Origin: Clostridium sp. 28_12
GTDB taxonomy: Bacteria > Bacillota > Clostridia > TANB77 > CAG-508
Direction: 5' to 3'
Length of the DNA stretch: 53,592 nucleotides
Assembly: GCA_001916055.1 (NCBI GenBank)
Contig: MNRR01000038.1
Coordinates: forward strand, 1-53,592
The notes under the pieces are model-generated. The model was not told the DNA's origin, searched no databases, and saw nothing but the letters and a program-made list of their open reading frames with translations. Position 1 is the stretch's first letter, and each line of letters opens with the position of its first letter. Of this stretch, positions 32,169 through 40,678 are shown in pieces. The position numbers and the translations under genes are program-made.

Positions 32169-32277
32169 CTTCTCCTATTCCATGTGCATCATCTTCTGCA
32201 AATTCGTTTTCTTCCATGTTTTTCTTATATAAATCTTCTGTAAATTGAACTTCTTCAATTATTATATTGTCTTCCAT
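32149..32277 (-). CDS. 42-residue acidic microprotein overlapping the amidase gene
   Basis: ATG at 32277 after GGAAGGAAAG, stop at 32149 within the amidase gene. The peptide begins MEDNIIIEEVQFTEDLYKKN and is strongly acidic (FAEDDAHGIGEDADG). Good ribosome site and the overlap support translation. In phage modules this position may hold a holin or regulator, but this peptide has no membrane segment. Confidence 0.55.
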   Translation of the reverse strand: MEDNIIIEEVQFTEDLYKKNMEENEFAEDDAHGIGEDADGNS

Positions 32278-32416
32278 TTGTATCTTTCCTTCCTTTATTA
32301 TTATATGCAGAGTTTTTTTATATGTTATTTTAAATTAGTATTTTATTTTTTTAGAAGTATTAATATATACTTTTTAAAAATAAGTAAAACTAATAACAAG
32401 GATTATAATTATTAAT

Positions 32417-32445
32417 TTTACAAAATATAGAGATTATAGTATACT
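32417..32445 (+). promoter_or_regulatory. Promoter of the 32549 gene
   Basis: TTTACA 32417-32422, 17 bases, TATACT 32440-32445. About 100 bases of leader follow, with no other clear structure; the rest of the 32278-32548 gap holds nothing else I can see. Confidence 0.75.
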
Positions 32446-32548
32446 AAAAATATAGTAACAACTAATTTATCTTATAGCCAAGCTCAATTGCGCTAGCTAA
32501 ATTACATCTTAGCTTATGCAAATATGCACGGCAGAAATGGAGGACATT

Positions 32549-33139
32549 ATGTTATACTCTAATAAAAAAATGGAAGCAACCGAAAGAAACATGGATTTTG
32601 GAACCATCTATCAGGTGGGCATGGGTGAAGTTGGTCGTGGACGGAAATTCATGGCTTTAACCTGTCCTAAAGGAACTGTTCTTAAGGAAGGAATGAATCC
32701 CGACTTTACTATTGGCACCACCAAAAGTGGTAAGCCGCGAATCAACAAGCGAGATGATAACACCTTGTATATGATGTTATCATCAAAAGGTGGATACACC
32801 AGACGCGGCAACGGAACAATTAAAGTCCTTGCAAGCCGGAAAGAACGCTTCGAAATCATCTCCCGTGGCAACGGAGCTGATGGAGATGCTGGAAGAATTG
32901 GTTATTGGGATTGCATACTTTTAAAGGCTCCCAATACTGATGCTATTGTGCGAGTTCGCACATCAGGCTCAGGCTATGGAACGCCAAGCGACCTTTATGT
33001 AATCCATAAAGGTGAAGTGTATCATTGCTATATTTCCGAGCTTGAAGAGTGTTGTGAAGCTCTTGGTATCGAGGTGCCGTGCAAGTTGGTAAATAATTAT
33101 GGTGAACTCCAGTTCGGAGACGACTGGATTACATTGTAA
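32549..33139 (+). CDS. Hypothetical protein, GC-richer singleton gene
   Basis: 196 residues from the ATG at 32549 (GGAGGA six bases upstream); an ATG at 32516 lacks such a site. Not recognised: basic and glycine-rich with several beta-like segments (GTIKVLASRKERFEIISRGN, NTDAIVRVRTSGSGYG) and an acidic end with a cysteine pair (ELEECCEALGIEVPCK). No membrane segment. It has its own promoter and terminator and a base composition unlike the surroundings, pointing to horizontal gain. Confidence 0.65.
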   Translation: MLYSNKKMEATERNMDFGTIYQVGMGEVGRGRKFMALTCPKGTVLKEGMNPDFTIGTTKSGKPRINKRDDNTLYMMLSSKGGYTRRGNGTIKVLASRKERFEIISRGNGADGDAGRIGYWDCILLKAPNTDAIVRVRTSGSGYGTPSDLYVIHKGEVYHCYISELEECCEALGIEVPCKLVNNYGELQFGDDWITL

Positions 33140-33158
33140 AATATAACCAAATAACATA

Positions 33159-33205
33159 GAAAGAATCTCAGCCGACTTATTTATCTGCTGAGATTCTTTC
33201 TTTAT
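33159..33205. terminator. Bidirectional terminator with 14-pair perfect stem
   Basis: GAAAGAATCTCAGC 33159-33172 with GCTGAGATTCTTTC 33187-33200, T-rich after. It ends both convergent genes and overlaps the stop of the minus-strand one. Confidence 0.9.
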
Positions 33206-33692
33206 TTAAAAATTTTACTTCTACATATAATTTGTTTGCAAATGATTGTACTACATTTTTTAATAAATATTGTTCTTCTGTCATCTGGTCACATTTAGGG
33301 AATTCTTTTTTGGTAAATACATGGCGTATGGATACTTCTAAATTTGCACAAAATCTATTATACGCTTTTCCTACTTCATAGTTTTTTATTGTTAATGCAA
33401 TTAATTTTTTTATATCACTTATGCTATATACTTGTTTCAATATACAAATTACTAATAAATATGCTATTTGTGCTCTGTTATATTTCTTTTTTTCTGGTGC
33501 TGGCATTACTCCTTGTTTTACATAGTTATTTATCATTGTTTTTGTTATTACTTTGTCTTCTTTGTTTATGAAATATGCTCCTAAGTATCTTTCTATATAG
33601 TTTACTACTTGATCTAAATATAAGTCTATATCTGGTAGTTCATTCCATCTTGGCATATGAAATTTTAGTATTGCTTCTATTTGTTCTTCCAT
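33177..33692 (-). CDS. DUF1836 protein
   Basis: 171 residues. FHMPRWNELPDIDLYLDQVV followed by TKTMINNYVKQGVMPAPEKK and YNRAQIAYLLVICILKQVYS is the DUF1836 pattern of clostridia and bacilli, a MerR-like DNA-binding fold. The target is unknown. AAAGGAAGTG precedes the ATG. Confidence 0.85.
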   Translation of the reverse strand: MEEQIEAILKFHMPRWNELPDIDLYLDQVVNYIERYLGAYFINKEDKVITKTMINNYVKQGVMPAPEKKKYNRAQIAYLLVICILKQVYSISDIKKLIALTIKNYEVGKAYNRFCANLEVSIRHVFTKKEFPKCDQMTEEQYLLKNVVQSFANKLYVEVKFLNKERISADK

Positions 33693-33771
33693 TTCTACAC
33701 TTCCTTTGTGTTACATTTTAACAGATTTATAGTCTTTTTTCAAGTTTTTGCATAACTTTAAACAACAAATT

Positions 33772-33803
33772 AAAAACAGCTATCTGTTTTAGATTAGCTG
33801 TTT
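33772..33803 (-). terminator. Terminator of the toxin-antitoxin operon
   Basis: AAACAGCTA with TAGCTGTTTTT read on the minus strand, then T-rich. Confidence 0.8.
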
Positions 33804-33849
33804 GAAATATAAATTATTGATTTCTTATGATATAAAATTTGAATTAAAT

Positions 33850-34146
33850 TTATAATAGATTATAATAATCTTGTTTTTCTGAAAATATATGTAATATATA
33901 AACTTTTTCATTTATATTATCTACTTTGTAAATTATAATAAATTTATTAACTATTAATTTTCTAATATTCTTTTTGTCATTTTTTAACTTCATATATCGT
34001 TCTGGAAAAATAGACAATGTAGATACTGTATTTCTAATGTCATAATATAATTTTTTCTTATATAAATATGAATTAGGAAAGAAATATAATATCTTTTCTA
34101 ACTCTTCCAGAAACTGGTTTGTTAAATTAACATTATATTCTTTCAT
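33850..34146 (-). CDS. ParE/RelE-superfamily toxin
   Basis: 98 residues. The fold signature is visible: N-terminal helix pair (NQFLEELEKILYFFPNSYLY), FPERYMKL, then the beta core RKLIVNKFIIIYKVDN and VYILHIFSEKQD. The family includes ribosome-dependent mRNA nucleases and gyrase inhibitors; which applies is not visible. ATGA overlap with the antitoxin gene. Confidence 0.85.
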   Translation of the reverse strand: MKEYNVNLTNQFLEELEKILYFFPNSYLYKKKLYYDIRNTVSTLSIFPERYMKLKNDKKNIRKLIVNKFIIIYKVDNINEKVYILHIFSEKQDYYNLL

Positions 34147-34469
34147 AACTCGTACTTTTCCTCCAATTCTTTAAATGCTTGTTTTGCAGAAACATATTTT
34201 CCTTCTTCAATTTGTTTAAGACCTGTATTTATTTTTTCATATATTTCATTCTTAAATGCTTCAAAGTCCGAATATTTCTTATTAAAAATTTCCTCAACTT
34301 TATTCGTAATTTTAATATCTTCACTTTTTTCATATGCCTCATTACTTAATATTACCAAGTCATTAGTACCGTTTTTTGTAATATACACTGGCTCTTGAGT
34401 TTCATGGCAAATCCTTGAAATTTCATTATAATTATTTCTTAACTCGGCACATGGTCTTATTATCGCCAT
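34143..34469 (-). CDS. Phd/YefM-type antitoxin
   Basis: 108 residues. PCAELRNNYNEISRICHETQ and PVYITKNGTNDLVILSNEAY is the Phd/YefM DNA-binding domain; the helical tail neutralises the toxin. AAAGGAGGTGAG precedes the ATG. Normally it represses its own operon with the toxin. Confidence 0.9.
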   Translation of the reverse strand: MAIIRPCAELRNNYNEISRICHETQEPVYITKNGTNDLVILSNEAYEKSEDIKITNKVEEIFNKKYSDFEAFKNEIYEKINTGLKQIEEGKYVSAKQAFKELEEKYEL

Positions 34470-34550
34470 AATCTCACCTCCTTTTTATTATATGCAAATT
34501 ATATCTTTATTATGATATATTGTCAATATTTTTACTATATTTTATAATTT

Positions 34551-34577
34551 TTAAGAGCAGCTATTTAAGCTGCCCTC
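34551..34577 (-). terminator. Terminator of the metal ATPase gene
   Basis: Stem GGGCAGC/GCTGCTC immediately past the stop, followed on the minus strand by an AT-rich T run. Confidence 0.7.
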
Positions 34578-34579
34578 AA

Positions 34580-36646
34580 TTATTTCAAAATTCTTAATGT
34601 ATTAAATATTGTTAAAATTGTAACACCAACGTCTGCAAAAACTGCTTGCCACATACCACTAAGTCCAATTGTACTAAGTAATAAAATTAAAACTTTAACT
34701 GTAATTGCAAATACTAAGTTTTGTCTTATAATTCTACAAGTCTTTTTAGAAATTTTTATAGCATCTAAAATTTTTGAAACATTGTCTGTCATTATAACTA
34801 CATCAGATGCTTCTATTGCAGATTCTGAACCAACTCCACCCATTGAAATTCCTACATCTGCTCTTGCCAAAACTGGTGAATCATTTATTCCATCTCCAAC
34901 AAATGCAACTTTTGATTTTTCATCCTTTTTATTTATAATTTCTTCAAATGCATTATATTTATCTTGTGGTAACATTTCAGATTTTATATTTTGTATTCCA
35001 ATTTCTTTTCCTGTTTTTTCTGCTATTTGCTTGTTATCTCCTGTAAACATATTTGTCTTAATTCCTAGTGCTTTTAGTTCTTTTATTGTTTCAACTACAC
35101 CATCTTTTACTGTATCTCCTAAGTAGATTATTCCAGCTAATTTATCATTTATTTTTACATATATTTTTGTTGCTCCTTCTTCATTCGTATCATTTGCTTC
35201 AACTAAAACTGAATTTCCTACTAATACTGTCTCTCCATTATATTGATAGCTTAAGCCTTTTCCTGCAATTTCTTTAAACTCTTGAACTTCTGCTACTTCT
35301 TCTTTATTAGCTTTCATAATTGATTTTGCAATTGGATGATTTGAATATTTTTCTCCCATTGCTGCATATTTTAACACTTCTTGTTCTGTATAGTTTTCAA
35401 ATGTATCTATTTTGGTTATCTCAAATTCGCCTTTTGTAAGTGTTCCTGTTTTGTCAAACACAATTTCTTTTATGTCTTTTATTGCATCTATGTAGTCACT
35501 TCCTTTAATAAGAATTCCTTCTTTTGAGGATTTTCCTATTCCTGAAAAATAGCTAAGTGGTACTGATATTGCAATTGAACATGGACATGAAATTACTAAA
35601 AATATTAATGCTCTGTAAATGCTTCCATTGTTTCCTGTGTATGGAATATCTGTAAATAGTGGTAAAAATATTGCTACAATAGCAGCTAACCCTATTACTA
35701 TTGGTGTATAAATTGATGATGCTTTATTTACAAATGTTTCTGTTTTTGCTTTTTTATCTGTTGCATTTTCTACTAAATCTAAAATTCTACTTACTGTAGA
35801 GTTTTTATATTCTTCTGTAACTTTTACTTCTATCATTCCATCTACTACAATACTTCCTGATAATACATTTTCACTTTCAGAGACTTGTGTTAATTTACTT
35901 TCTCCTGTTAAAGAAGCTGTATTCAAGTCTGCTGTTCCTTTTTTTACAATTCCGTCTAGTGGAACTTTCTCTCCTTCTTTTATTAAAATAGTATCACCTA
36001 TTTTTACTTCTTCTGGTGAAACTTTTTTGATATCATTTTCTGTTTTTAAATTTGCATATTCTGGTTTAATATCCATCAAATCTTTAATAGATTTTCTACT
36101 TTTACTAATTGATTTTTCTTCAAGTATTTTTCCTATTTCATATAAAATAATTACCATTAATCCTTCCATATGTTCCCCAACTAAGTAAGCACCAACACAT
36201 GAAACTGTGATTAAAAAGTTTTCGTTTATTTTTTTACTTGCAAATAACATTTTGAATGCATTTTTTGCAGTTCTGTATAATAAAATTGCATATCCTAAAA
36301 TTATAAATATTGTACTAATTGTATCTGGTAATTTTGCATATAAACCAATTCCTGCTATTATAATTCCTATTAATAATCTTGCTATTTGAGCTCCCATTTT
36401 AGATTCTTTTTTATTTTCTATCTCTTTCATTTTTTCTGCTGAAATCATTTCAACATCTGGCTCCTGCTCTTTTACAGCTTTTCTAACTTCTTCTACACTT
36501 ACTGTGTCTGTTTCATATGTTAATTTTAGTTTTGCAAAATTAACATTTACATTGTGCAATTCAGGATTTTTTGCTAATTTTTCCTGTATTTCATTTGCAC
36601 ATGCTGCACAGTCTAAATCTTTTAATATAAATTCATATCTCTTCAT
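34580..36646 (-). CDS. cadA: Heavy-metal P1B-type ATPase (Cd/Zn exporter type)
   Basis: 688 residues from the ATG at 36646 (GAAAGGAAGGC upstream). N-terminal HMA domain with the metal-binding DCAACAN; membrane motif SCPCSI; phosphorylation motif DKTGTLTKGE; hinge GDGINDSPVLA. CPC in helix 6 and the HMA domain, with an ArsR-type regulator immediately upstream, fit Zn/Cd/Pb export across the cytoplasmic membrane. Copper transporters cannot be fully excluded from motifs alone. Confidence 0.92.
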   Translation of the reverse strand: MKRYEFILKDLDCAACANEIQEKLAKNPELHNVNVNFAKLKLTYETDTVSVEEVRKAVKEQEPDVEMISAEKMKEIENKKESKMGAQIARLLIGIIIAGIGLYAKLPDTISTIFIILGYAILLYRTAKNAFKMLFASKKINENFLITVSCVGAYLVGEHMEGLMVIILYEIGKILEEKSISKSRKSIKDLMDIKPEYANLKTENDIKKVSPEEVKIGDTILIKEGEKVPLDGIVKKGTADLNTASLTGESKLTQVSESENVLSGSIVVDGMIEVKVTEEYKNSTVSRILDLVENATDKKAKTETFVNKASSIYTPIVIGLAAIVAIFLPLFTDIPYTGNNGSIYRALIFLVISCPCSIAISVPLSYFSGIGKSSKEGILIKGSDYIDAIKDIKEIVFDKTGTLTKGEFEITKIDTFENYTEQEVLKYAAMGEKYSNHPIAKSIMKANKEEVAEVQEFKEIAGKGLSYQYNGETVLVGNSVLVEANDTNEEGATKIYVKINDKLAGIIYLGDTVKDGVVETIKELKALGIKTNMFTGDNKQIAEKTGKEIGIQNIKSEMLPQDKYNAFEEIINKKDEKSKVAFVGDGINDSPVLARADVGISMGGVGSESAIEASDVVIMTDNVSKILDAIKISKKTCRIIRQNLVFAITVKVLILLLSTIGLSGMWQAVFADVGVTILTIFNTLRILK

Positions 36647-36664
36647 ATTTTGCCTTCCTTTCTG

Positions 36665-36737
36665 CACATTTCAGATCGCTTTTTTTCCGTGCAATTTTGC
36701 ACATTTCACACATTTCAGATCGCTTTTTTTCCGTGCA
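36665..36737 (-). repeat. 44-bp-period tandem duplication between arsR and cadA
   Basis: CACATTTCAGATCGC followed by T7CCGTGCA (29 bases) occurs at 36665-36693 and 36709-36737. On the minus strand it encodes, in frames offset from both genes, short cysteine-bearing peptides: MKENNARKKSDLKCVKCAKL and, from the ATG at 36713, MCEMCKIARKKSDLKCAERK. Both contain ARKKSDLKC, so a small metal-binding peptide may have existed before the duplication. Confidence 0.7.
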
Positions 36738-37088
36738 TTATTTTCTTTCATATTCTTCTTCTATATGTCTCTTGGCCATTTCATACATTTCAGAAACATG
36801 CTCATCATCTAGTGAATAATATACTATTTTTCCTTCTTTTCTGAATTTTACTAATTTTGCCTGTTTTAATACTCTTAATTGATGTGATATTGCTGATTGC
36901 GTTGAATTTGTGATTTCTGCTATATCTCCTACACATAATTCCGCTTCTAATAATGCACTTATTATTTTCATTCTTGTTGTATCTCCAAATACCTTAAATA
37001 CTTCTGCTATATCAAATAATAGGTCATCACTTGGCATTATCTTTTTTATTTTTTTTACTTTTTCTATATCTACTATTCCGTCTTCCAT
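36738..37088 (-). CDS. ArsR/SmtB-family metal-responsive repressor
   Basis: 116 residues from the ATG at 37088, chosen for AAAGGAGGAAGT; an earlier ATG at 37118 would place the ribosome site inside the gene. VFKVFGDTTRMKIISALLEA, ELCVGDIAEITNSTQSAISH and QLRVLKQAKLVKFRKEGKIV are the winged helix; the ELCVGD cysteine is the metal site of the alpha3 type seen in CadC/ArsR, and the C-terminal DxH...H...E residues give an alpha5 zinc site. It represses cadA downstream until metal binds. Confidence 0.9.
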   Translation of the reverse strand: MEDGIVDIEKVKKIKKIMPSDDLLFDIAEVFKVFGDTTRMKIISALLEAELCVGDIAEITNSTQSAISHQLRVLKQAKLVKFRKEGKIVYYSLDDEHVSEMYEMAKRHIEEEYERK

Positions 37089-37113
37089 ACTTCCTCCTTT
37101 TTGCTCTTTTGTT

Positions 37114-37177
37114 TTCATATGAATAATTGCTCATGTGTTTATATTTTCATGTTACCATTATTATATGTCTTTGTCAA
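37114..37177 (-). promoter_or_regulatory. Promoter and operator of the arsR-cadA operon
   Basis: Minus-strand TTGACA (37177-37172), 17 bases, TAACAT, then an imperfect inverted repeat CATATGA...TCATGTG (37116-37137), resembling the 12-2-12 sites bound by SmtB/CadC repressors. Confidence 0.5.
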
Positions 37178-37224
37178 TAGGTATGTTAAAGTTTTTTATA
37201 ACAAACAATTAACTAAATACCAAC

Positions 37225-37253
37225 TTGCAATTTTCCATCAAAATTGTTATACT
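37225..37253 (+). promoter_or_regulatory. Promoter of the small membrane gene at 37293
   Basis: TTGCAA 37225-37230, 17 bases, TATACT 37248-37253, followed by AAGGAGG at 37280. Confidence 0.7.
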
Positions 37254-37292
37254 ATAATAGTATATATTTTTTAAGCTTAAGGAGGAATTACT

Positions 37293-37487
37293 ATGATACG
37301 TCTGATATGTCATCTTTTTCTTTTTGTTCTGTTTATTGGGTTGCTTCAAATTATCTTTGACCTTTGTACAGAAATGCGAGAAGATTCAAACACAATCATA
37401 CGGCTTATGGGATACTTATTAGACATTGCAGCTCATATAACTGAATCGCTCCTAATACTGCCCCGGTACACACCAGTAATACCATAA
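37293..37487 (+). CDS. Short membrane peptide gene, probably 3'-truncated
   Basis: Good promoter and AAGGAGGAATTACT precede the ATG. The first 45 residues (MIRLICHLFLFVLFIGLLQI, then DLCTEMREDSNTIIRLMGYL) give one membrane helix and a charged segment. After about 37430 the frame runs antisense through the SpoVAE-like fragment of the next gene, so the natural end has been lost. Not recognised. Confidence 0.5.
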   Translation: MIRLICHLFLFVLFIGLLQIIFDLCTEMREDSNTIIRLMGYLLDIAAHITESLLILPRYTPVIP

Positions 37488-38094
37488 TTCTTCCCGGCAA
37501 CAGCTTTGTTTTTTCCATTAAAATTTGAACCAACGCACATATTAATCCGCCAACCCAAAATGCATTAATATAATCTGGTCTTTTAGTTTTATATTGTAAA
37601 AAATACGAGTGTTCCCACATATCTAAAACTAATAATGGTTTACATCCCCATAGAGTTAAATTCTGATGTTTTTCACATTGTAAAATTTCTAATTTGCAAA
37701 AATCAGGTACCCATACTAACAAATTCCAACCAGAAGCTTCCACAACTTTGCTACTTTCTGTGAATTGTTCTTTAAATTTTTCGTAACTTCCGAAGTCTTT
37801 AATTATTTGTTCCATTAGATTATTATCTGGACTTGTTGGAACAGCTGGCCCCATGTTTTCAAAAAATAATTCATGCAGGATTACCCCTGACCCAAAAAAG
37901 CTTAAATCTTTTTCTAAACATTTTATACTTGTAAAATCATTTGTTTTTCTTGCATCTTCTAGCTTTTCTTTAGTTTTGTTTGTGTTATCTACATACCCTT
38001 TATATAAAATATTATAATGTATATCTAATGTGTCTTGATTGTAATATGGTTCTAATGCATTTAATGGATATGGTAATTCTTTCATTTTTATCAT
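37405..38094 (-). pseudogene. sodA-like: Fe/Mn superoxide dismutase fused to a SpoVAE-like fragment
   Basis: From the ATG at 38094 (GAGGAGG upstream) come 175 residues of a Fe/Mn superoxide dismutase: HYNILYKGYVDNTN, FGSYEKFKEQFTESSKVVEA, and the metal motif DMWEHSYFLQYKTKRPDYIN. Instead of the usual xWNVVNW end, the frame continues AFWVGGLICALVQILMEKTK and LLPGRIMVLLVCTGAVLGAI then LYE, which closely resembles the N-terminal part of the spore-membrane protein SpoVAE. The fragment then stops where an opposing small gene begins. The enzyme lacks only its last helix; activity is uncertain. The joint lies near 37567, where both ancestors would read YINAF. Confidence 0.75.
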
Positions 38095-38128
38095 TGTGCT
38101 TCCTCCTCTCATTTATTATATTGGTATT

Positions 38129-38165
38129 AAAAAAATTCATACCATTTAAAGTATGAATTTTTTTA
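38129..38165. terminator. Bidirectional terminator
   Basis: AAAAATTCATAC with GTATGAATTTTT (about 38130-38163), A and T runs outside. Confidence 0.88.
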
Positions 38166-38166
38166 A

Positions 38167-38889
38167 TTATAAGTCACAATATGATATAACACATTTTCCG
38201 TTTTGATTTGTTACACCAAATTCAATATCTTCTGATTCTTTAGAACCATCAAGTGCTATATTGTTTACTTTAGCAATATATTCTGTATCTGAATAATCAC
38301 CTTTTATTGTAATGCTTTCTACTTCATATTCAGTTCCTGTTGCTCCTCCATCAAAGTAATATACTATACCATTAACTTCTTTTAATCCTTGTGTTCCGTT
38401 TGAATTAAACCATTCTTCTGTCATATAATTCATCATTGCGCTTTTAAATGTTGACCATTTAATGTCTGTTTTTTTATAGTTGTCATTGTCTGGATTGCCA
38501 TCTGGTTCTTCTTTCATTAATTTTAGTTCTTGTAACATTCCACTAGGAGAACCATCTCTTTTTCCTACCAGATTTAAATATGATTGTATTGATTTTTTTA
38601 TTGTATCTTCTGAAAATTTATTTTCTTCTGTTTTTGATTTACTACCTATATTATTAGTAGTGTTTGTATTTGAATTCGTATTTGATTTTATATCTGCAGT
38701 TGTATTTGTTGTTTTATTTTCATTTTCTGTCTTGGCTGTGTCTAAACTTTCAGAATTATTTTCTACTCCATTAGAATTTGTGTTTTGTTTTTCTGTTTTT
38801 GTAATCATATAAGTTGCACCTACTGCTATTACAGCAACTATTACTAATAATATAATTACTGTTCCTATACTTAATTTCTTTTTTTCCAT
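38167..38889 (-). CDS. Membrane-anchored exported protein
   Basis: 240 residues. An N-terminal anchor (LSIGTVIILLVIVAVIAVGA, residues 6-25) is followed by a Thr/Asn/Ser-rich linker of about 60 residues and a compact domain from about 95 (SYLNLVGKRDGSPSGMLQEL, VESITIKGDYSDTEY). No known family; many clostridia carry such Asn/Thr linkers on surface proteins. AAGGAGAT precedes the ATG. It has its own terminators on both sides. Confidence 0.7.
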   Translation of the reverse strand: MEKKKLSIGTVIILLVIVAVIAVGATYMITKTEKQNTNSNGVENNSESLDTAKTENENKTTNTTADIKSNTNSNTNTTNNIGSKSKTEENKFSEDTIKKSIQSYLNLVGKRDGSPSGMLQELKLMKEEPDGNPDNDNYKKTDIKWSTFKSAMMNYMTEEWFNSNGTQGLKEVNGIVYYFDGGATGTEYEVESITIKGDYSDTEYIAKVNNIALDGSKESEDIEFGVTNQNGKCVISYCDL

Positions 38890-38923
38890 TTTTTATCTCC
38901 TTCTTTTCTCAAAGTGAGAATCC

Positions 38924-38967
38924 GGTTGGAAAAGAATTATATTATTATAATTATTTTCCAACCTTTT
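38924..38967. terminator. Terminator
   Basis: GGTTGGAAAA 38924-38933 with TTTTCCAACC 38954-38963, T run follows. Confidence 0.85.
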
Positions 38968-38971
38968 CACA

Positions 38972-40678
38972 CTATTTTATATCTTCTGCATTTTTATAAA
39001 CTTGTCTTCCCTTGCTATAATGTAATGTTCTTACACCAGTTCCATTTGAATATAGTAATTCTTCTTCTCCATTGTTGTTTTTTAATACAATTTTATTGAA
39101 CATATTGTCTTTTTGCATTGTATATCTTCCTGATTCTAAAACTCTATTATTTGTATCTACTTTTTCATATAGTCCTGTTGGTCCAAGTACAAGTTTCAAT
39201 TCTTTATCTTCGTCATGGTCTACATTATAGGTTCTCCACCATTCCCCTACATATGTTGTTCTATTTGTATTTGCCTCTGCATTTTCTGGTAAGTAGCATT
39301 CGTACATCATCTGATTATTTTTTGAGATATGTGTTAATATTGTTTCTCCAAACATGTTAGTTTGATACATTGCATATACTACACAATTATCTGTATAAGT
39401 CATTTTTATCATTGAGTCACTTACTTGTTCATATTTTCCTTTTTCAGTTCCCGTATATGTTTTACCATTTTGCAATTCTTCAAATGTTCCGTCCGCATTC
39501 AAGGTTAATTGAATTTTTACATCTTCTCCATATATGTCTGATATTTTAGGTAATGCTTCATTTCCTGTCATATAAGCATAATTCCATTTTCCTACAAATT
39601 TATTTTTTATTTCTTCAAAAATATCTGAACCTGTATTTGAAGTGTTATTGTTGTTATTATTATTTTTATCTGTTGTTCCTGTCTCATTCTTCTCATCACC
39701 AGATGTTTCTGCTTTGGATATTATAACACCTGTACTTAATTTTATTTCTTTAAATTCTGTATTATCTAATTTAAATGTTATAGTACTTTGGTAAATATCA
39801 ATTTTATTCATGTCTATTTTAAATGTGTCTTTTGGAAGTTTTGCATATGTAAATGTTGCTGTATATATTCCTGCACAATATTCTATATTTGAAATATCTA
39901 AGCATGTAGTTCCTGTAACTTCTTCCAAGAATTTCTTTAATTTTGTTTCAGAAATTTTTTGAAGAGCTTCTTCTGCATCTTCAACTTCAATTGTTTTATT
40001 TTCAACATCAATTCTTAAAGTTGTAATTTCATCGCCATTAGCTTTAAATATTTTTAATACTAATTTACCTTCAGATGTGTCATAATTTTTCAAATTCAAT
40101 TCTTCTGTATATGTAGATTCATTGTCTCCTTTTGAGCTAAGTTGTGAACACAATATTTTGTTTTCAGAATTGTATACTTCATATTTTAAAGGAACAACTT
40201 CATCACTATTTTCTGCTTCTTTTTCTTTTATCGCTAATATTAGTTTAGCTTCTTTACCATTTATTTGTATCTTTTGAACTTGCATTACAATATTTTCTGT
40301 TAGATTGATTGTTTCATATGATATTGTTATATCTCTGTCTGATAATATATCTGATTTATCATTATGTACTGTTTCATCTTTTGTCACTAAATGTTTAATC
40401 ATAAAAAATATGTTTTCATATCCTTGTGTTGTTGCATATATATTTCCACCACCAAGTACTATTACTGCACATGCAGCTGTTGCTATAGTTCTTTTTACCC
40501 AAAGTTTCTTTGGTTTTATCTTTTGAGGTTCATTTATTTCATTAATATTCATATTAATTCCCCTCTCTTTTTCTAAATTTATTGAATTATTAAATAAGTT
40601 ATCAATTTTTTCTGGTATATGTCCATCTTTAATTTTTGATTTTATGTATAAATCTTTTTCTTCATCACTTTTGTCCAC
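38972..40678 (-). CDS. Anti-sigma-like membrane protein (DUF4179 type) with extracellular domains
   Basis: 568 residues from the GTG at 40678, seven bases after AAAGGAGGTG; overlaps the sigma gene by 14 bases. A cytoplasmic segment of about 50 residues (KIKDGHIPEKIDNLFNNSIN) precedes a membrane helix RTIATAACAVIVLGGGNIYA, then a DUF4179-like extracellular domain, an Asn/Thr linker and two repeat-like beta domains starting GKWNYAYMTGNEALPKISD and YVGEWWRTYNVDHDEDKELK. Such proteins hold the partner ECF sigma factor inactive until a surface signal arrives. Signal unknown. Confidence 0.8.
   Translation of the reverse strand: MDKSDEEKDLYIKSKIKDGHIPEKIDNLFNNSINLEKERGINMNINEINEPQKIKPKKLWVKRTIATAACAVIVLGGGNIYATTQGYENIFFMIKHLVTKDETVHNDKSDILSDRDITISYETINLTENIVMQVQKIQINGKEAKLILAIKEKEAENSDEVVPLKYEVYNSENKILCSQLSSKGDNESTYTEELNLKNYDTSEGKLVLKIFKANGDEITTLRIDVENKTIEVEDAEEALQKISETKLKKFLEEVTGTTCLDISNIEYCAGIYTATFTYAKLPKDTFKIDMNKIDIYQSTITFKLDNTEFKEIKLSTGVIISKAETSGDEKNETGTTDKNNNNNNNTSNTGSDIFEEIKNKFVGKWNYAYMTGNEALPKISDIYGEDVKIQLTLNADGTFEELQNGKTYTGTEKGKYEQVSDSMIKMTYTDNCVVYAMYQTNMFGETILTHISKNNQMMYECYLPENAEANTNRTTYVGEWWRTYNVDHDEDKELKLVLGPTGLYEKVDTNNRVLESGRYTMQKDNMFNKIVLKNNNGEEELLYSNGTGVRTLHYSKGRQVYKNAEDIK

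Noticed and set aside
37293..37487. Complete small membrane protein
   Set aside because: Its last third is antisense to the SpoVAE-like fragment, so the visible end is not its natural C terminus.
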